Positions 1 to 10,013 of a stretch of DNA of 64,000 bases are shown piece after piece (the first letter of the stretch is position 1; each line of letters opens with the position of its first letter). The notes under the pieces are model-generated. The model did no database searches. It had not been told where the DNA came from and saw only the letters and a list, made by a program, of their open reading frames with translations. The stretch is from Rhynchopus euleeides (lineage: Eukaryota > Euglenozoa > Diplonemea > Diplonemida > Diplonemidae): assembly GCA_963210315.1 (NCBI GenBank), contig OY723292.1, forward strand, positions 2,064,072 through 2,128,071, written 5' to 3'. Made by a program: the position numbers and the translations under genes.

Positions 1-2007
1 ATATGCCGTGCCGACACACGGTGCCATTGGTTCAAGCCCACCTCAGGGCAGCCGCAATGCAGAGCTAGCGAAGAGACCTGGGGGTCCTGTGTGGGCTTTG
101 ACGTTCTTAATGTTCCGGGCTTCCAGTGTGCTTTCAACACGACATCCGGCACATCGATGAGCGCATGCAGAAAGCTGGACGGCTCCCCTTCAGCGTGTGC
201 GGCTGCACGATACACAGATCACAACGACGTGGTTGTGTCGTGCGGGTACGACGAAGTGACGCACACATGTGACCAACTGACCCCCCATCGTACTCCTGCC
301 TGTTCCGAACTGCACAACGAGTCGACATGTCACTACATCGGTACACTAGGTTGTGCCTGGGAGAACCATGAATGTGTTGCATACTGTGCAGACATGCCAG
401 AGGATACCGACGAGCATGCATGCTATTCGCATGGGTGTGGCTGGGATCCTTCAGGGAGGGGTGGCAACGGGTCGTGTGAACGGCAGCTCTGTGAGATGCA
501 CACCGATGGTGCTTCGTGCAGCGCCCTGACGGGGTGTGAGTGGTGGGCAGGGTACTGTTTCGAATATTGCTACCACCTCGTGCCTCCCGAGTGCGGTGAC
601 GCCTGCGTGGCTGGCACCACTGCTGAGAACAACGGCACGTGCATCCCTCGGGGCTGGCGTCCTGAACCACCTCGGACTCCTTCACCAGCAACCAGTGTAC
701 CTGAGACCAGCCATCCCGCAACTGCTGTGCCGACTTCAACACCTGCCATACCGATGCCATCGACTGCCCCAACTTCCTCACCCACCGATGCGCCTGTATC
801 GCCTGCGTCCGCAACAACTGCGCCGACAACGCCTGCACCTGCAACGTCTGCGCCTACAACATCTGCACCCGCAACAGCCGTACCAGCAACAACTGCACCG
901 GGGACTACTGCACCTGCAACGTCTGCGCCTGCAACTTCTGCACCTGCAACTCCTGCACCCGCAACGTCTGCGCCTGCGACCCCTCCACCTGTAACAACTG
1001 CACCGGGAATTCCTGCAACAACTGCACCCGGGACTCCTGCACCCGCAACTCCTTCGCCTGCAACGTCTGCACCTGCAACTTCACCGGGAGCTCCTGCAAC
1101 TCCTGCACCCGCAACGACTGCGCCTACAACCCCTGCACCTGTAACAACTGCACCAGAAACTCTTGCACCCGCAACAACCGTACCAGCAACAACTCCACCG
1201 GAGACTCCTGCACCCGCAACGTCTGCGCCTACAACGTCTGTACCTGCAACTCCTTCGCCTGCGACAAATGCACCAGCAACAACTGCACCGGGAACTCCTG
1301 CACCCGCAACAACCGTACCAGCAACAACTGCACCAGAGACTCCTGTGCCCGCAACATCTGCACCTGCAACTCCTGCACCCGCAACGTCTGCGCCTGCTAC
1401 TCCGGCACCAGCAACAACTGCACCTGCAACTCCTTCGCCTGCAACGTCTGCACCCGCAACAACTACATCGGGAACAACTGCAACTCCTTCGCCTGCAACG
1501 TCTGCACCCGCAACAACTACAGCGGGAACAACTGCAACTCCTTCGCCTGCAACGTCTCCACCGGCCACAGCAACTGCTGTCCCAACTTCAGCACCTGCCA
1601 CAGTGTCACCAGAGACTCGGACAGTCGAGCCTGCACCCTTGTCGCCCACAGATGCCCCTATTTCGGCAGCACCACCAACAGCGACACCACCTGTGCCTGA
1701 CACGACGGACAGACCTGCTGCACAGACGACAGCCACACCACGCCAGCAGACCGCTGCACCTGTCGGGCGACCGGACCCAGCTGCTGGGGGTGGTGGCGAC
1801 GACGGGTGGCACGTGCGGTGGTGGGTGTGGGTCGTCGTGGCGTCTGTTCTTGTCGCGATCGTCCTGTGTGTCGTGGTGTTGGTGGTGATGCGCCTGCGGC
1901 AGGGCAAGGCGCCGTTGCAGAGTCACGAAGAGTATGATGTCCCGCTGACGACCCTCAGCGAGATGCATGTGTCCCAGACACCTGCTGTCCAGCACACGAG
2001 TGTGTGA
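1..2007 (+). CDS. Cys-rich, Thr/Pro-stalked type I membrane protein, 5' partial
   Basis: The frame is open from base 1, so the gene starts outside the window; the first in-frame ATG-like codon, a GTG at 91, is unlikely to be the start because Cys-rich coding sequence continues upstream of it. Codons 1 to about 220 hold repeated short Cys modules (CxW...C..C, for example CAWENHECVAYC). A stalk of roughly 350 residues follows, almost entirely Ala, Pro and Thr in variants of PATSAPATTAP, probably heavily O-glycosylated. Near 1825-1890 there is one hydrophobic helix (VVVASVLVAIVLCVVVLVV), then RLR and a cytoplasmic tail of about 38 residues. This is the plan of a surface or adhesion protein. I recognise no catalytic domain and do not assign the Cys module to a named family. 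The stop is TGA at 2005. Confidence 0.75.
   Translation: MCRADTRCHWFKPTSGQPQCRASEETWGSCVGFDVLNVPGFQCAFNTTSGTSMSACRKLDGSPSACAAARYTDHNDVVVSCGYDEVTHTCDQLTPHRTPACSELHNESTCHYIGTLGCAWENHECVAYCADMPEDTDEHACYSHGCGWDPSGRGGNGSCERQLCEMHTDGASCSALTGCEWWAGYCFEYCYHLVPPECGDACVAGTTAENNGTCIPRGWRPEPPRTPSPATSVPETSHPATAVPTSTPAIPMPSTAPTSSPTDAPVSPASATTAPTTPAPATSAPTTSAPATAVPATTAPGTTAPATSAPATSAPATPAPATSAPATPPPVTTAPGIPATTAPGTPAPATPSPATSAPATSPGAPATPAPATTAPTTPAPVTTAPETLAPATTVPATTPPETPAPATSAPTTSVPATPSPATNAPATTAPGTPAPATTVPATTAPETPVPATSAPATPAPATSAPATPAPATTAPATPSPATSAPATTTSGTTATPSPATSAPATTTAGTTATPSPATSPPATATAVPTSAPATVSPETRTVEPAPLSPTDAPISAAPPTATPPVPDTTDRPAAQTTATPRQQTAAPVGRPDPAAGGGGDDGWHVRWWVWVVVASVLVAIVLCVVVLVVMRLRQGKAPLQSHEEYDVPLTTLSEMHVSQTPAVQHTSV
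800..1570 (+). repeat. Coding minisatellite (Ala/Pro/Thr stalk)
   Basis: The DNA is a degenerate run of in-frame 15- to 36-base units such as GCAACGTCTGCGCCT and GCACCTGCAACTCCT. Exact long units recur near 1450-1550. Repeats in multiples of three leave the reading frame intact, so stalk length could vary between alleles. Confidence 0.75.
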
Positions 2008-2065
2008 GGATCAATCCAGGTCGTGGTGGAAATATCCGCCCTGGTTGCTACTGTCCGCTACATCG

Positions 2066-2116
2066 TTCAGGCAGGCAAGACACTCCGAAGAACTTCCGGA
2101 AAGGCCAGGTTGGGGG
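2066..2116 (+). repeat. Dispersed repeat, AGGCAAGACACT family, copy 1
   Basis: About 50 bp starting TTCAGGCAGGCAAGACACTC and ending in a G-rich GGTTGGGGG run. Related copies lie at 13049-13101 and 13869-13917. All three are downstream of gene ends on the + strand. Confidence 0.6.
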
Positions 2117-2466
2117 TGGTGTGACCGAATACGGTGTGTTCGTGCATTTCCTCCTGTGTACTTGTATGGGAGCGCAAAGAGACAAGCACAAGCCACCACC
2201 GGGGGCCCAAACCAGCAAGTTAGGCAACTGCTGGTTTGGAATCTCGCAGAAACCCACCAGAGCTACATGCCTGACTTCTGAGCGGAGACATCCCTCTCGC
2301 CGTCTCTCTCTTTCACTCACATGCCCCGAAGAAATAACCTCCCTCTCCCCCATCCCGTCATCTCTCTCGCATCCACCCTCTCTCGATGTTTTTGTTGGGA
2401 TGTGTCATTGTGAGGACGTTTAGGGTGGCTTCCAGCAAAGATCCCTCCCACCGTCCTCGCAAATGG

Positions 2467-2472
2467 AATAAA
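2467..2472 (+). terminator. Candidate polyadenylation signal AATAAA
   Basis: AATAAA lies 460 bases after the stop of the stalked membrane protein gene. The distance is long compared with the 70-85 bases at two other genes in this window, so the assignment is tentative. Confidence 0.3.
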
Positions 2473-2581
2473 CAGAGAGAATTGTATTTTCGTCTTTCAC
2501 TCGAGTCCTGAAACTGGTGTGATTTGGTGGGGTTCCTCCTTTTTATGGGAGAAGCCCCTCCTGACTTTTTGCCCAGGTCGT

Positions 2582-2790
2582 CCCCAAGGTCTTGCCTTAG
2601 GGTCTTTCGCTCAAACCGTGTCGGTTGTCGCCTCGTTGTGGGTGCTTGCGTTTCTGCACTTGAGAGACCGCTGGAGTCCAAGTGAAGCTTTTCCCCAAGG
2701 TTATTACTTATACTCTTGGGACCTTTCGCTCCAAACCGCGTCGGTTGCCGCCTCTGTTGTGTGTGATTGCGTTTCTGCACTTGAAACATA
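2582..2790. repeat. Imperfect tandem duplication, about 111-bp unit
   Basis: Two units begin with CCCCAAGG at 2582 and 2693. Both contain CTTTCGCTC, AAACCG, GTCGGTTG and GCGTTTCTGCACTTGA in the same order. No coding content was recognised. Confidence 0.65.
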
Positions 2791-4709
2791 GGGCGCTGAG
2801 TCACGGGACAACCAGGTGCTTTTGCTGACGAACGTCTCAACCCCCGTCTTATTGCACCGTGTTTTTTCATGTCAACGGGTGTTCAGCGGTCGAATAACAC
2901 AAACTGTTGTTGCTCCCCGTCTCTTGGTTCACCGGCTGCATAAGTTTCCTTGGGGTGCTTCTGTGCCTCCACATCTTCCTCCTGTGGTGTGGGGCTGTAG
3001 GTATCGACCGTTCTGGGTGATGTTGACCAACAACGTAGGAGTTCCTTCACACACGCCAGTGTTTTGAAGGAACTACTGACGAGCGTTGCAATCCGTCAAA
3101 ACACCACCCATTTCCTGTTCCCAAGCACGTGTATTTCAGCACAACCCACAGCGAACCACGTCGTGAGTTGAGCGCAAGGACGACTCTAGCCGCATGATTT
3201 TTGCATGTATGGCCGTGACATGAGACGTGCAGTTGGAGTGCACTTCAGCCTTGGCTCTGTGTAGGCGGGTTGCATGCTGCATATGCCCAGCTCTGTGGGA
3301 GCTGGGCCTATCACAGAGCTGAGGATGGCCACTGCCCTTGTGCGAATCTTTACGCCCCTCTGTTATATTCCTCAAAGTTGAAACATCTTTGCTTGTCACG
3401 TGGAGAGAGTCAACTGAAGCGCACGGCGTGCAGTGTGGGCGATGCAATGCAAAACCATTTCCTTCTGGAGGCTTTCCCGCGCGCAGAAACGTGCAGCGCA
3501 CATGCCTGAGGCAGACAACTCTGCTCTGGAACGACACTCGTTTCAGAACACATGAGCAGGATTTGTCTTCCTCCCGCGTCGTCACCAGCACAGCCAGATC
3601 AGGCGTCCCTTCTCCTTTTCTACGAGCCTCACAAGCCTTGTGCTTCTTGGAGTGCAAGACAAGTGCTGTCCGTAGAACGGTTCGAAAGTGCACCCGTACA
3701 TCCCCTCTCCCACCATCTCTCGTTCAGCCGCTATTCCGCGCTCGTTTGTTCAATGAGGGGTCGCGAATATTGCGTTGCAGTATCATCAGCAGGCGCAATC
3801 TCCGGCTTCCAGTGTGTGTGTCACCCCTCCTTACAACGAGGAGGAGAGCGAAACCGTGTGGTGTCACGACGAGCAAGAGTCGGATAGCGGGCCCGGTTCT
3901 CACGGTGGACTCTAGGGGACACTCTGCGATGCCAGCACGCTAACCCAAACTACAATTAGCTTTCCCGTGAAACCTTCATGGGAACATTCCGACAAACCTT
4001 GGTCAGGCATAACACGCTCGGTTTGTTACCTGGGTACCTGGGTTTTCTGCACAAACAATGCCGCCTCTTCTGCTCACATTTGTGTGGAGAACAGGTCACG
4101 ACAGCACAGCCTGTCGACGGTGTGTACGTCAACCAAGTGCACGGCCAGGCCCACGTCACGAGTTGGGTTTATGTTTATGTGTGTGCAAGTTTCAACGCAT
4201 CACAAATCAACTCTTCGTGGTAATGTACCCCACCCCCCTTATAGTATTTATGCGTTCCTTTCCTCCCCCATACCCGTTGTTGTTTGTGGCATGACAATGA
4301 TGATGTGCCGCTGTCAGGAATCACTCACTCAGCAAACCCAAGTGAGAGAGCAGCGAAGCTTTGTCAGGGAAGCAGCCCTCAAAACCAATACCCTGAAAAC
4401 TTGCGTAGCGGTCGCTCGTTGTCAGCTGCTCCCTTTTCTGCACCGAGTGAATGCGTCTACGATACCTCTCTCTCTCTACTGCAGCTATCACCTCCGGGTG
4501 GTACTGCACGCAGAGCAGAGAGAATAGGTCACAGTGGGAGGAAACCAGACACGCAATTGACAGCCTCCTGTGTGTCAGGTATTCTGACCAAGAGTATCTC
4601 GTCGTATTTTTGTTTGTAGAACTTCCGATTCCTGTGTTGGCACACCTCGCTCTCATGAAGAACACCAGGTTGGCAACAGTGCCAGTGCATTGAACTGTTG
4701 TTGAGTCTC

Positions 4710-4757
4710 GAACTCTCTCGTTCCTCCAGCCTCTGGCTGGAGTGAACGAGAGAGTTC
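4710..4757. repeat. Perfect 22-bp stem hairpin
   Basis: GAACTCTCTCGTTC at 4710-4723 is exactly complementary to 4744-4757, and CTCCAGCC at 4724-4731 pairs with 4735-4742. The loop is TCT and a single T (4743) bulges between the two stems. Confidence 0.8.
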
Positions 4758-5025
4758 TCGTAAATATCGGCTGTCACACCCGATTTTCAGGTGCGGAAAG
4801 TTGGCTGACAGCACACTTGCTTTGCGGGTGTGAATCGGGTTCTGTTTCTCGAGCTCCAGTCTCAGAGGCGGGACCTCTGTCACAGCTCTAGCTTCTCTGT
4901 GTCGTTTTCACGGAGCAAGGGTGGAGTGGTGAATTGCATCATTTGAGTCGGCGCACGGTGGGATCTTGTAAATTTTACATGTATAACTACAAGTATACCG
5001 TAAACGGAAAAAGGGTGGACCGTAA

Positions 5026-5760
5026 AAATGTTCCAAGTTCCCAAAAAAAGGCCAAACGTTCCATCTTTTTTACGGTCCACCATTTATTGGGACTGAATAT
5101 GGAAAAGACAATGCGTTTTTCGCCCGCGGGCTGGTGGGTTGCGGGGCGCGGACTGCGGCCTCCACGCCGCAGACACCCACACGTAGGCCTCCCGACCTCC
5201 CAGCTTTGGACCCTCCCTCCACCACCGCAACCAACACCAGCAAGAGAAGCAAGTCCTCCCTGCGTGTGGAAAAGGCACGATCACCACCACTCACCTCGAG
5301 ACTCACCCACCACCACACCTCGAGAAGTGTAGTACCATGCAAGGAGCATTCCGGTAGAAGTAAAAGTAGAACCTGCTGCACGAGCCCACAAAAGCAGCCA
5401 CAGTACGGCAGGGCGCGCAGACAGAAGCTGAGACCACCGGGCTCCCTCCAGATGTAAATTCGTGAATCAGTGCCCGGAAAATTAAGGGAAATCGTACTCC
5501 TTTAGTGTAGTACACCCTGCAGTAACTGTGGGAGAACAGTTCCCGGACGATGGTGAGCGCACACTCTGTGCTGAGGCCCTGTGGTGTTAATCCTGCAGCT
5601 TCAGTCGTACGATTTCCTTGGTTCCTTCGCGACTTCGTCGCGAAGGAACTCGTAAAAAAAACCGCCAAGTCCACGATCCCAACCGTAAAATAGGTGGACC
5701 GTAAAAATGTTCCAAGTTCCGGAAAAATCCCATTTGTTCCATCTTTTTTACGGTCCACCT
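5026..5760. repeat. GGTGGACCGTAAAAA inverted units
   Basis: GGTGGACCGTAAAAATGTTCC opens one unit near 5026 and another near 5693. Each closes about 55-65 bases later with the complementary TTTTTTACGGTCCACC, so each unit can fold. Between them lies a perfect hairpin at 5621-5649 (13-bp arms starting GTTCCTTCGCGAC, loop TTC). The words next to it, AGTCGTACGATTTCCTT, recur in reverse near 36015-36035. Confidence 0.65.
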
Positions 5761-5799
5761 ATAGTACGGTTCACCTTTATTACGGTCCACAATATTTCC

Positions 5800-6770
5800 G
5801 TTTACGGTAATACATGTATTATACATGTATAATACTTGCATGTCAACTATTATACATGTATAATACATGTATATGCCTGAAATATACATGTAAAATACAT
5901 GTACCGTATACGTAAATATTATGGAACGTAAATATTATGGAACGTAAATATTTTGGAACGCTGGTGGGTTGGCGTTCCAGATTTTTTTCGTTCCATAATA
6001 TTTACAGGGCTTTCTGCGACTCGGGGACTTGGACCAGGTGATCGGACGGCATGCAGAGTCCCTGACGGGACCTACTCGTGCACTTTTCGCGCGATTCCTG
6101 ACGCAAGCCGTCCTCACCACCGAGTCCCCAACTGGCCCTGTAAATATTTTGGAACGTAAATATTATGGAACGGACCGGCCAAAAATGGGCCCGTTCCATA
6201 ATATTTACGTTCCATAATATTTACGTATACGGTATATCAAGTAAAAATACATGTATAATACTTGCATGTCAACTATTATACATGTATTTTTACTTGATAT
6301 ACATGTATTTTACATGTATATTTCAGGCATTTACATGTATTTTACATGTATAATACTTGTCATGCAAGTATTATACATGTAAAATACTTGCATGACAAGT
6401 AAAATACTTGCATGTAAGTAAAATACATGTATTTTACTTGCATGCAAGTATTTTACTTGTCATGCAAGTATTATACATGTATTTTACTTGTCATGCAAGT
6501 ATTTTACATGTATAATACTTGCATGACAAGTATTATACATGTAAAATACATGTAAATGCCTGAAATATACATGTAAAATACATGTATATCAAGTAAAAAT
6601 ACATGTATAATAGTTGACATGCAAGTATTATACTTGTATTTTTACTTGATATACATGTATTTTACATGTATATTTCAGGCATATACATGTATTTTACATG
6701 TATAATAGTTGACATGCAAGTATTATACATGTATAATACATGTATATACTTGTAGTTATACATGTAAAAT
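5800..6770. repeat. TACATGTA / CATGCAAGTA palindrome array
   Basis: Self-complementary words TACATGTA and TACTTGCATGCAAGTA recur dozens of times in both orientations, spaced by AT-rich TATTATA or TTTTA links. Long stretches such as 6240-6330 and 6590-6700 are reverse complements of one another, so the region can fold in many ways. It has no coding capacity. Confidence 0.8.
5906..6232. repeat. Nested inverted repeats with CGTAAATATTATGGAACG words
   Basis: The word CGTAAATATTATGGAACG is tandemly repeated at about 5910-5960 and appears in reverse complement at about 6192-6225. A unique core of about 120 bp between them is itself bounded by CGTTCCATAATATTTACAG and the complement of it, giving an element inside an element. 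Confidence 0.65.
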
Positions 6771-7003
6771 TTACAAGATCCCACCGTGCGACGATCGTCC
6801 CCCCCCCCCCCCCCACTCGCGTTGGGGCAACCAAACAAAGACTACCCCACCACATGCAAATGGCTGCCGCACAAACAGCAACAAAACCCGTTCATCTGCA
6901 GCTATCTTCTGTTTCCCACCACCAACACACCACAGGTGGGCCCAACCCAACAGGAGGTGCTGGGGGGGCAGGGGGCTGCAGGGAGGGCGGCGGGCCTGCA
7001 GTG

Positions 7004-8494
7004 ATGGCCGACAAATATGCGACCTATGGGGCGAGCCTGCTGCGGGACTTCTCTCAGAAGAACCTCGAGAGCCTCTTCAAGACGCAGAAGTTCATGAAAA
7101 AGCTGCTTGCGATGGAGACGCCGTCGGGTGGCCCCTTCCTGTTCCAGGTGGTCGACAACCACGAGAGGATGAGGGCCCTGTGCAGGTTCCTTGCTGACCA
7201 TATTACGCGGCAGAAGATTATGTCCGACTGTGTTGGGCCCGACAGCCTGGGCTACTTCAGCCCTGAGGATGGGGCCAGCACGTTGATGTGCTTCATGCGC
7301 GACTCTGAAGGCTGCACGTGCATCCGGAATCTCCTGCAGCGAAACCCGACCCTCATCGACTGCTTCACACCCGCAGCAATGAACACACTCTGCACACGCT
7401 ACGGCACCGGCAAGATCCCGGGCCCTGGGAAAAGCACCGTGACCCACCTGACAACAGATTTCGGCCCCACCACCCTCGCCTTCTGCGCCTTCAACTCCTC
7501 CCAAGGACTCGAGTTCCTCGACATGTATCTCTGCTCAGCGTCGGGGAGAACCCTGACCGGCAGGGCCATCGGCGAGCTGACCTGTGGGAAGACGCGCTCG
7601 ATGCTGTTCCACTTCGCGTGGAACAAGAACTACAAATCCCTGCAGCTGCTCTTCGAAAGGCAGCCGGATATTCTGAAGGAGGTCGAGACGTGGATGTGGG
7701 TGGAGTCCATCGTCGACCCCATGGAGATGCTCGTCCGCCCCGTCCGCAAGGGGTGGTCCACCCTCTTCGTCTTCTGCCGCCAGAAGCAGACGGAGCCTCT
7801 GGAGCTTCTGAAGAAGTACGGCGCGCACCTCTTCGAGGCCGCAGAGTCCCCCTCGAAGCTGACGCTGAACGAGGAGGTCCTCCTGCGCCAGGTGGAGGAC
7901 ATCGAGGCCCCACGCAACGACGAGGAGAAGGAGACGAAGGCGAACCGCAACTACATGACAACCTGCCTGCTGGTGGAGATGCAGCGGACGGATGTGGGCC
8001 GCGAGCTTGCCACCACCCTGTTCAAAAACAACCCTCTCCTGCTGCGTGAAATGGCGCTGACCCTCCGTTCGCGGGATGTGGACAAGGTCCATGTGGTGCC
8101 GCACTTCACAGGGCGCAAGGGCGACCCCGAGGAGCGTGCCCTTGTGTCTTCCGTCGTGCGGCGGCAGCTGGAAGAGGTTGGCATGGCGCAGCCGTTCTTC
8201 GACAGTCTCTTCGAGATGTACGACACGCTGTCAGACGAGGAGGTGGCTGCTTGGCGTGCAGAGAAGAACCCTCCAGCAGCAGCGCCTGCCCCCGATTCCC
8301 CCGTTGAGACGCCGGCCATTCTCGATGCGGGTGCCGAGCCTGCAGCCGACAGCGCGGCGAAGAAGAAGAAGAAGAAGAAGCGGAAGAAGAAGAAGAAGGC
8401 CAACGGCGACGCAAATGGAGCCGAGGCCGAGGACGCCGACGACGGTGAAGAGGACGATGCCGACGCCGATGGGGACGAGGCAGAGCAGGCGTAG
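7004..8494 (+). CDS. Unknown helical protein with Lys-rich and acidic C-terminal tail
   Basis: I chose the ATG at 7004 (MADKYATYG), giving 496 residues. The frame is open further upstream to 6740, but that part reads through the terminal repeat of the foldback element and is low-complexity. Residues 1-400 look globular and mostly helical, with no motif I recognise. Residues about 415-450 are Ala/Pro-rich. They are followed by a run of about 14 Lys/Arg residues (encoded at 8360-8400) and then an Asp/Glu/Ala-rich end. The basic block could be nuclear or nucleolar targeting or RNA binding, which is inference. The stop is TAG. No homology is claimed. Confidence 0.75.
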   Translation: MADKYATYGASLLRDFSQKNLESLFKTQKFMKKLLAMETPSGGPFLFQVVDNHERMRALCRFLADHITRQKIMSDCVGPDSLGYFSPEDGASTLMCFMRDSEGCTCIRNLLQRNPTLIDCFTPAAMNTLCTRYGTGKIPGPGKSTVTHLTTDFGPTTLAFCAFNSSQGLEFLDMYLCSASGRTLTGRAIGELTCGKTRSMLFHFAWNKNYKSLQLLFERQPDILKEVETWMWVESIVDPMEMLVRPVRKGWSTLFVFCRQKQTEPLELLKKYGAHLFEAAESPSKLTLNEEVLLRQVEDIEAPRNDEEKETKANRNYMTTCLLVEMQRTDVGRELATTLFKNNPLLLREMALTLRSRDVDKVHVVPHFTGRKGDPEERALVSSVVRRQLEEVGMAQPFFDSLFEMYDTLSDEEVAAWRAEKNPPAAAPAPDSPVETPAILDAGAEPAADSAAKKKKKKKRKKKKKANGDANGAEAEDADDGEEDDADADGDEAEQA

Positions 8495-10013
8495 CGTAGT
8501 AGGTAGCAAAACAGAATTCATGAGGGGGTGGGGGGGGGGAGGGATGTCTGGCATGACGCGCTGGTGCTCGGCGTGGAGGATGTCAATGCGATATGTGCCG
8601 CAACGTCGAGCTGTACGTTGACAAGGGGGGGTGGGGGTGGGGGCGTGTTGTGCCCTCTCTGCGACCTAGCGATAGACAGCGGGAGGGTACGTTGGATACT
8701 ACTGAATGCATGCCGGGTGCGGAGGGCGTTGCGGCTGGCGGTAGTGGGTGGTGATGCGGCAGAGCAGCTGCCCGGATGATTTGGTTCGGCTTTCGGTCTG
8801 GCTTCCCTATTTTGTGGGCTGTCGATGTGTTGGCACCCCTCGTCACGTCACGTGCTCTGGCGCACAGCAGTGTGTTGGATGTCGCTCTTGCCGAACGGCT
8901 TGTTGCGCTTCGGATCCTGATCTGCCGTTAGTTAACCCCGAATCGTATCTGGGCAAAAGTCTCGCTGCCAGCCTCACACTCGCTCCGGAGTTGGGGTCTA
9001 GTGGAATGCCTGATGATTCCACACGTCGAGTGTCCAAAACCGTGGGGTGGGTGGGTGACCTTTTTCCCCGCACGGTGCTTTTTGTTTTGCAAGAAGTAGG
9101 CTTTCAAAGTAGCCGATCACGCCACCAAGCCATGCCCTGTGTGTGCTTTCGTACTTTTCCCGCCCGCAACGCGAAAATGAATACCGGTAGTTCAATACAG
9201 ACCTTTCTTTGGGGGCCTTCGCTACCAGGTGTGAGTGAGAACAAGTGAGGGGCAGCCTGCTTCCCCTCACTGACTGAAGGGCCGTGACTGGTAGCGAGGC
9301 CCTTTGATATAGACCTTTGATTATTTTCCATCATCAGAAGAAGAAACTCGGTAAAAAAACACAGCACGACAGCAGCAACAGCAACGAGGAACGAATCACC
9401 CTTGTTTTATTGGGAAAATAAAAAGCTGGCACAGTGACAGCAACACACCAAGGGTTCAGCGAGCTGTGTCGGCGCAACCCTCTCGGTCCGTGCTCAGCAG
9501 ACTTCGCGACATGCTTTTTTAACCGGCCCCACCGCACACATCGGTGGGACCAAACGCGAGTTTTGAAGAGAAACGTGCAACGCAATCATCACAGCAGAGG
9601 GGCGGGAGGCGCAAGTGGGTGTGGGGGTGGGGGGGGTGGGGGTGGGGGTGGGGGTGGGCTATTGTTATGATGTCACAGTGTGGAGGAGCCACCCCCCAGA
9701 GGGTTCAGGCGTCAAACTGGGGCTGATCAAAACTGGCGCAGTTTTGATGCCAACTCGGAAGAAGGTTCCCAATCGGGCCAGCAGGCTTGCAGTAGTAGCG
9801 CAGTCGTGGTGGTGGGGGGGGTGGTGGGGGTAATCCGCTCAGCGGCTTTCACTGCGGCTTGAAAGTCAACTGATGTTCAGAAAGTGATGACCTCCCAAAG
9901 AACGTGCAGGCCGGGGCAGTTTGATGATCTTGTTTTGACTGCAGAACGCCTGTCACAGTGTGTGTATTTCCGCACCACCCTCCTCCCCAGGCCAGAGGGG
10001 GTTGAAGGGGGCA
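8495..10013. other. Intergenic region with G-rich tracts and a small inverted-repeat element
   Basis: No supported gene. G-rich runs on the + strand occur at 8524-8545, 8624-8646, 9601-9660 and 9808-9831. The 9601-9660 run has many separated G5 blocks and could form a G-quadruplex. A 96-bp inverted-repeat element lies at 9211-9306. Confidence 0.5.
9211..9306. mobile_element. Small inverted-repeat (MITE-like) element, copy A
   Basis: GGGCCTTCGCTACCAG at the left faces CTGGTAGCGAGGCCC at the right, one base indel apart. Direct repeats AGACCTTT lie at 9199-9206 and 9311-9318 and may be the target duplication. The reverse complement aligns with 16702-16808: the same ends, then GTGAAGGGAAG-like and CTCACT...TCTCACTC blocks in order. 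Confidence 0.6.

Larger units (their letters stand above)
2008..4951. other. Long intergenic region without a supported gene
   Basis: Only short overlapping frames on both strands occur and none resembles a protein I know. Contents seen: a copy of the AGGCAAGACACTCCGAA dispersed repeat (2066-2116), an AATAAA at 2467, a tandem duplication (2582-2790) and a strong hairpin (4710-4757). The stretch near 3040-3100 (ACACACGCCAGTGT, then TTGAA and GTTGCAA) is related to 12965-13005. Confidence 0.5.
4952..6790. mobile_element. 1.84-kb foldback element with 46-bp perfect terminal inverted repeats
   Basis: 4952-4997 and 6745-6790 are exact reverse complements over 46 bases, starting CGCACGGTGGGATCTTG. 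Inside are nested inverted repeats and a dense palindrome array; no transposase frame is present, so it looks non-autonomous. No convincing target-site duplication was seen at the ends. Its right end lies 213 bp before the start codon of the next gene, so it contributes to that gene's upstream region. Confidence 0.75.

Noticed and set aside
570-1907. 445-residue antisense frame over the first gene
   Set aside because: Val/Ala/Gly repeats mirroring the Thr/Pro stalk codons; the Cys modules and membrane helix are on the + strand.
3136-3943. Overlapping frames of 185 (-) and 201 (+) residues
   Set aside because: They overlap one another on opposite strands, have no recognisable motif and have biased, non-protein-like composition.
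6740-7003. 88-residue N-terminal extension of the Lys-tailed protein
   Set aside because: It begins inside the terminal repeat of the foldback element and is low-complexity; the ATG at 7004 is a better start.
8748-9248. 166-residue + frame
   Set aside because: It crosses the small inverted-repeat element and shows no domain.
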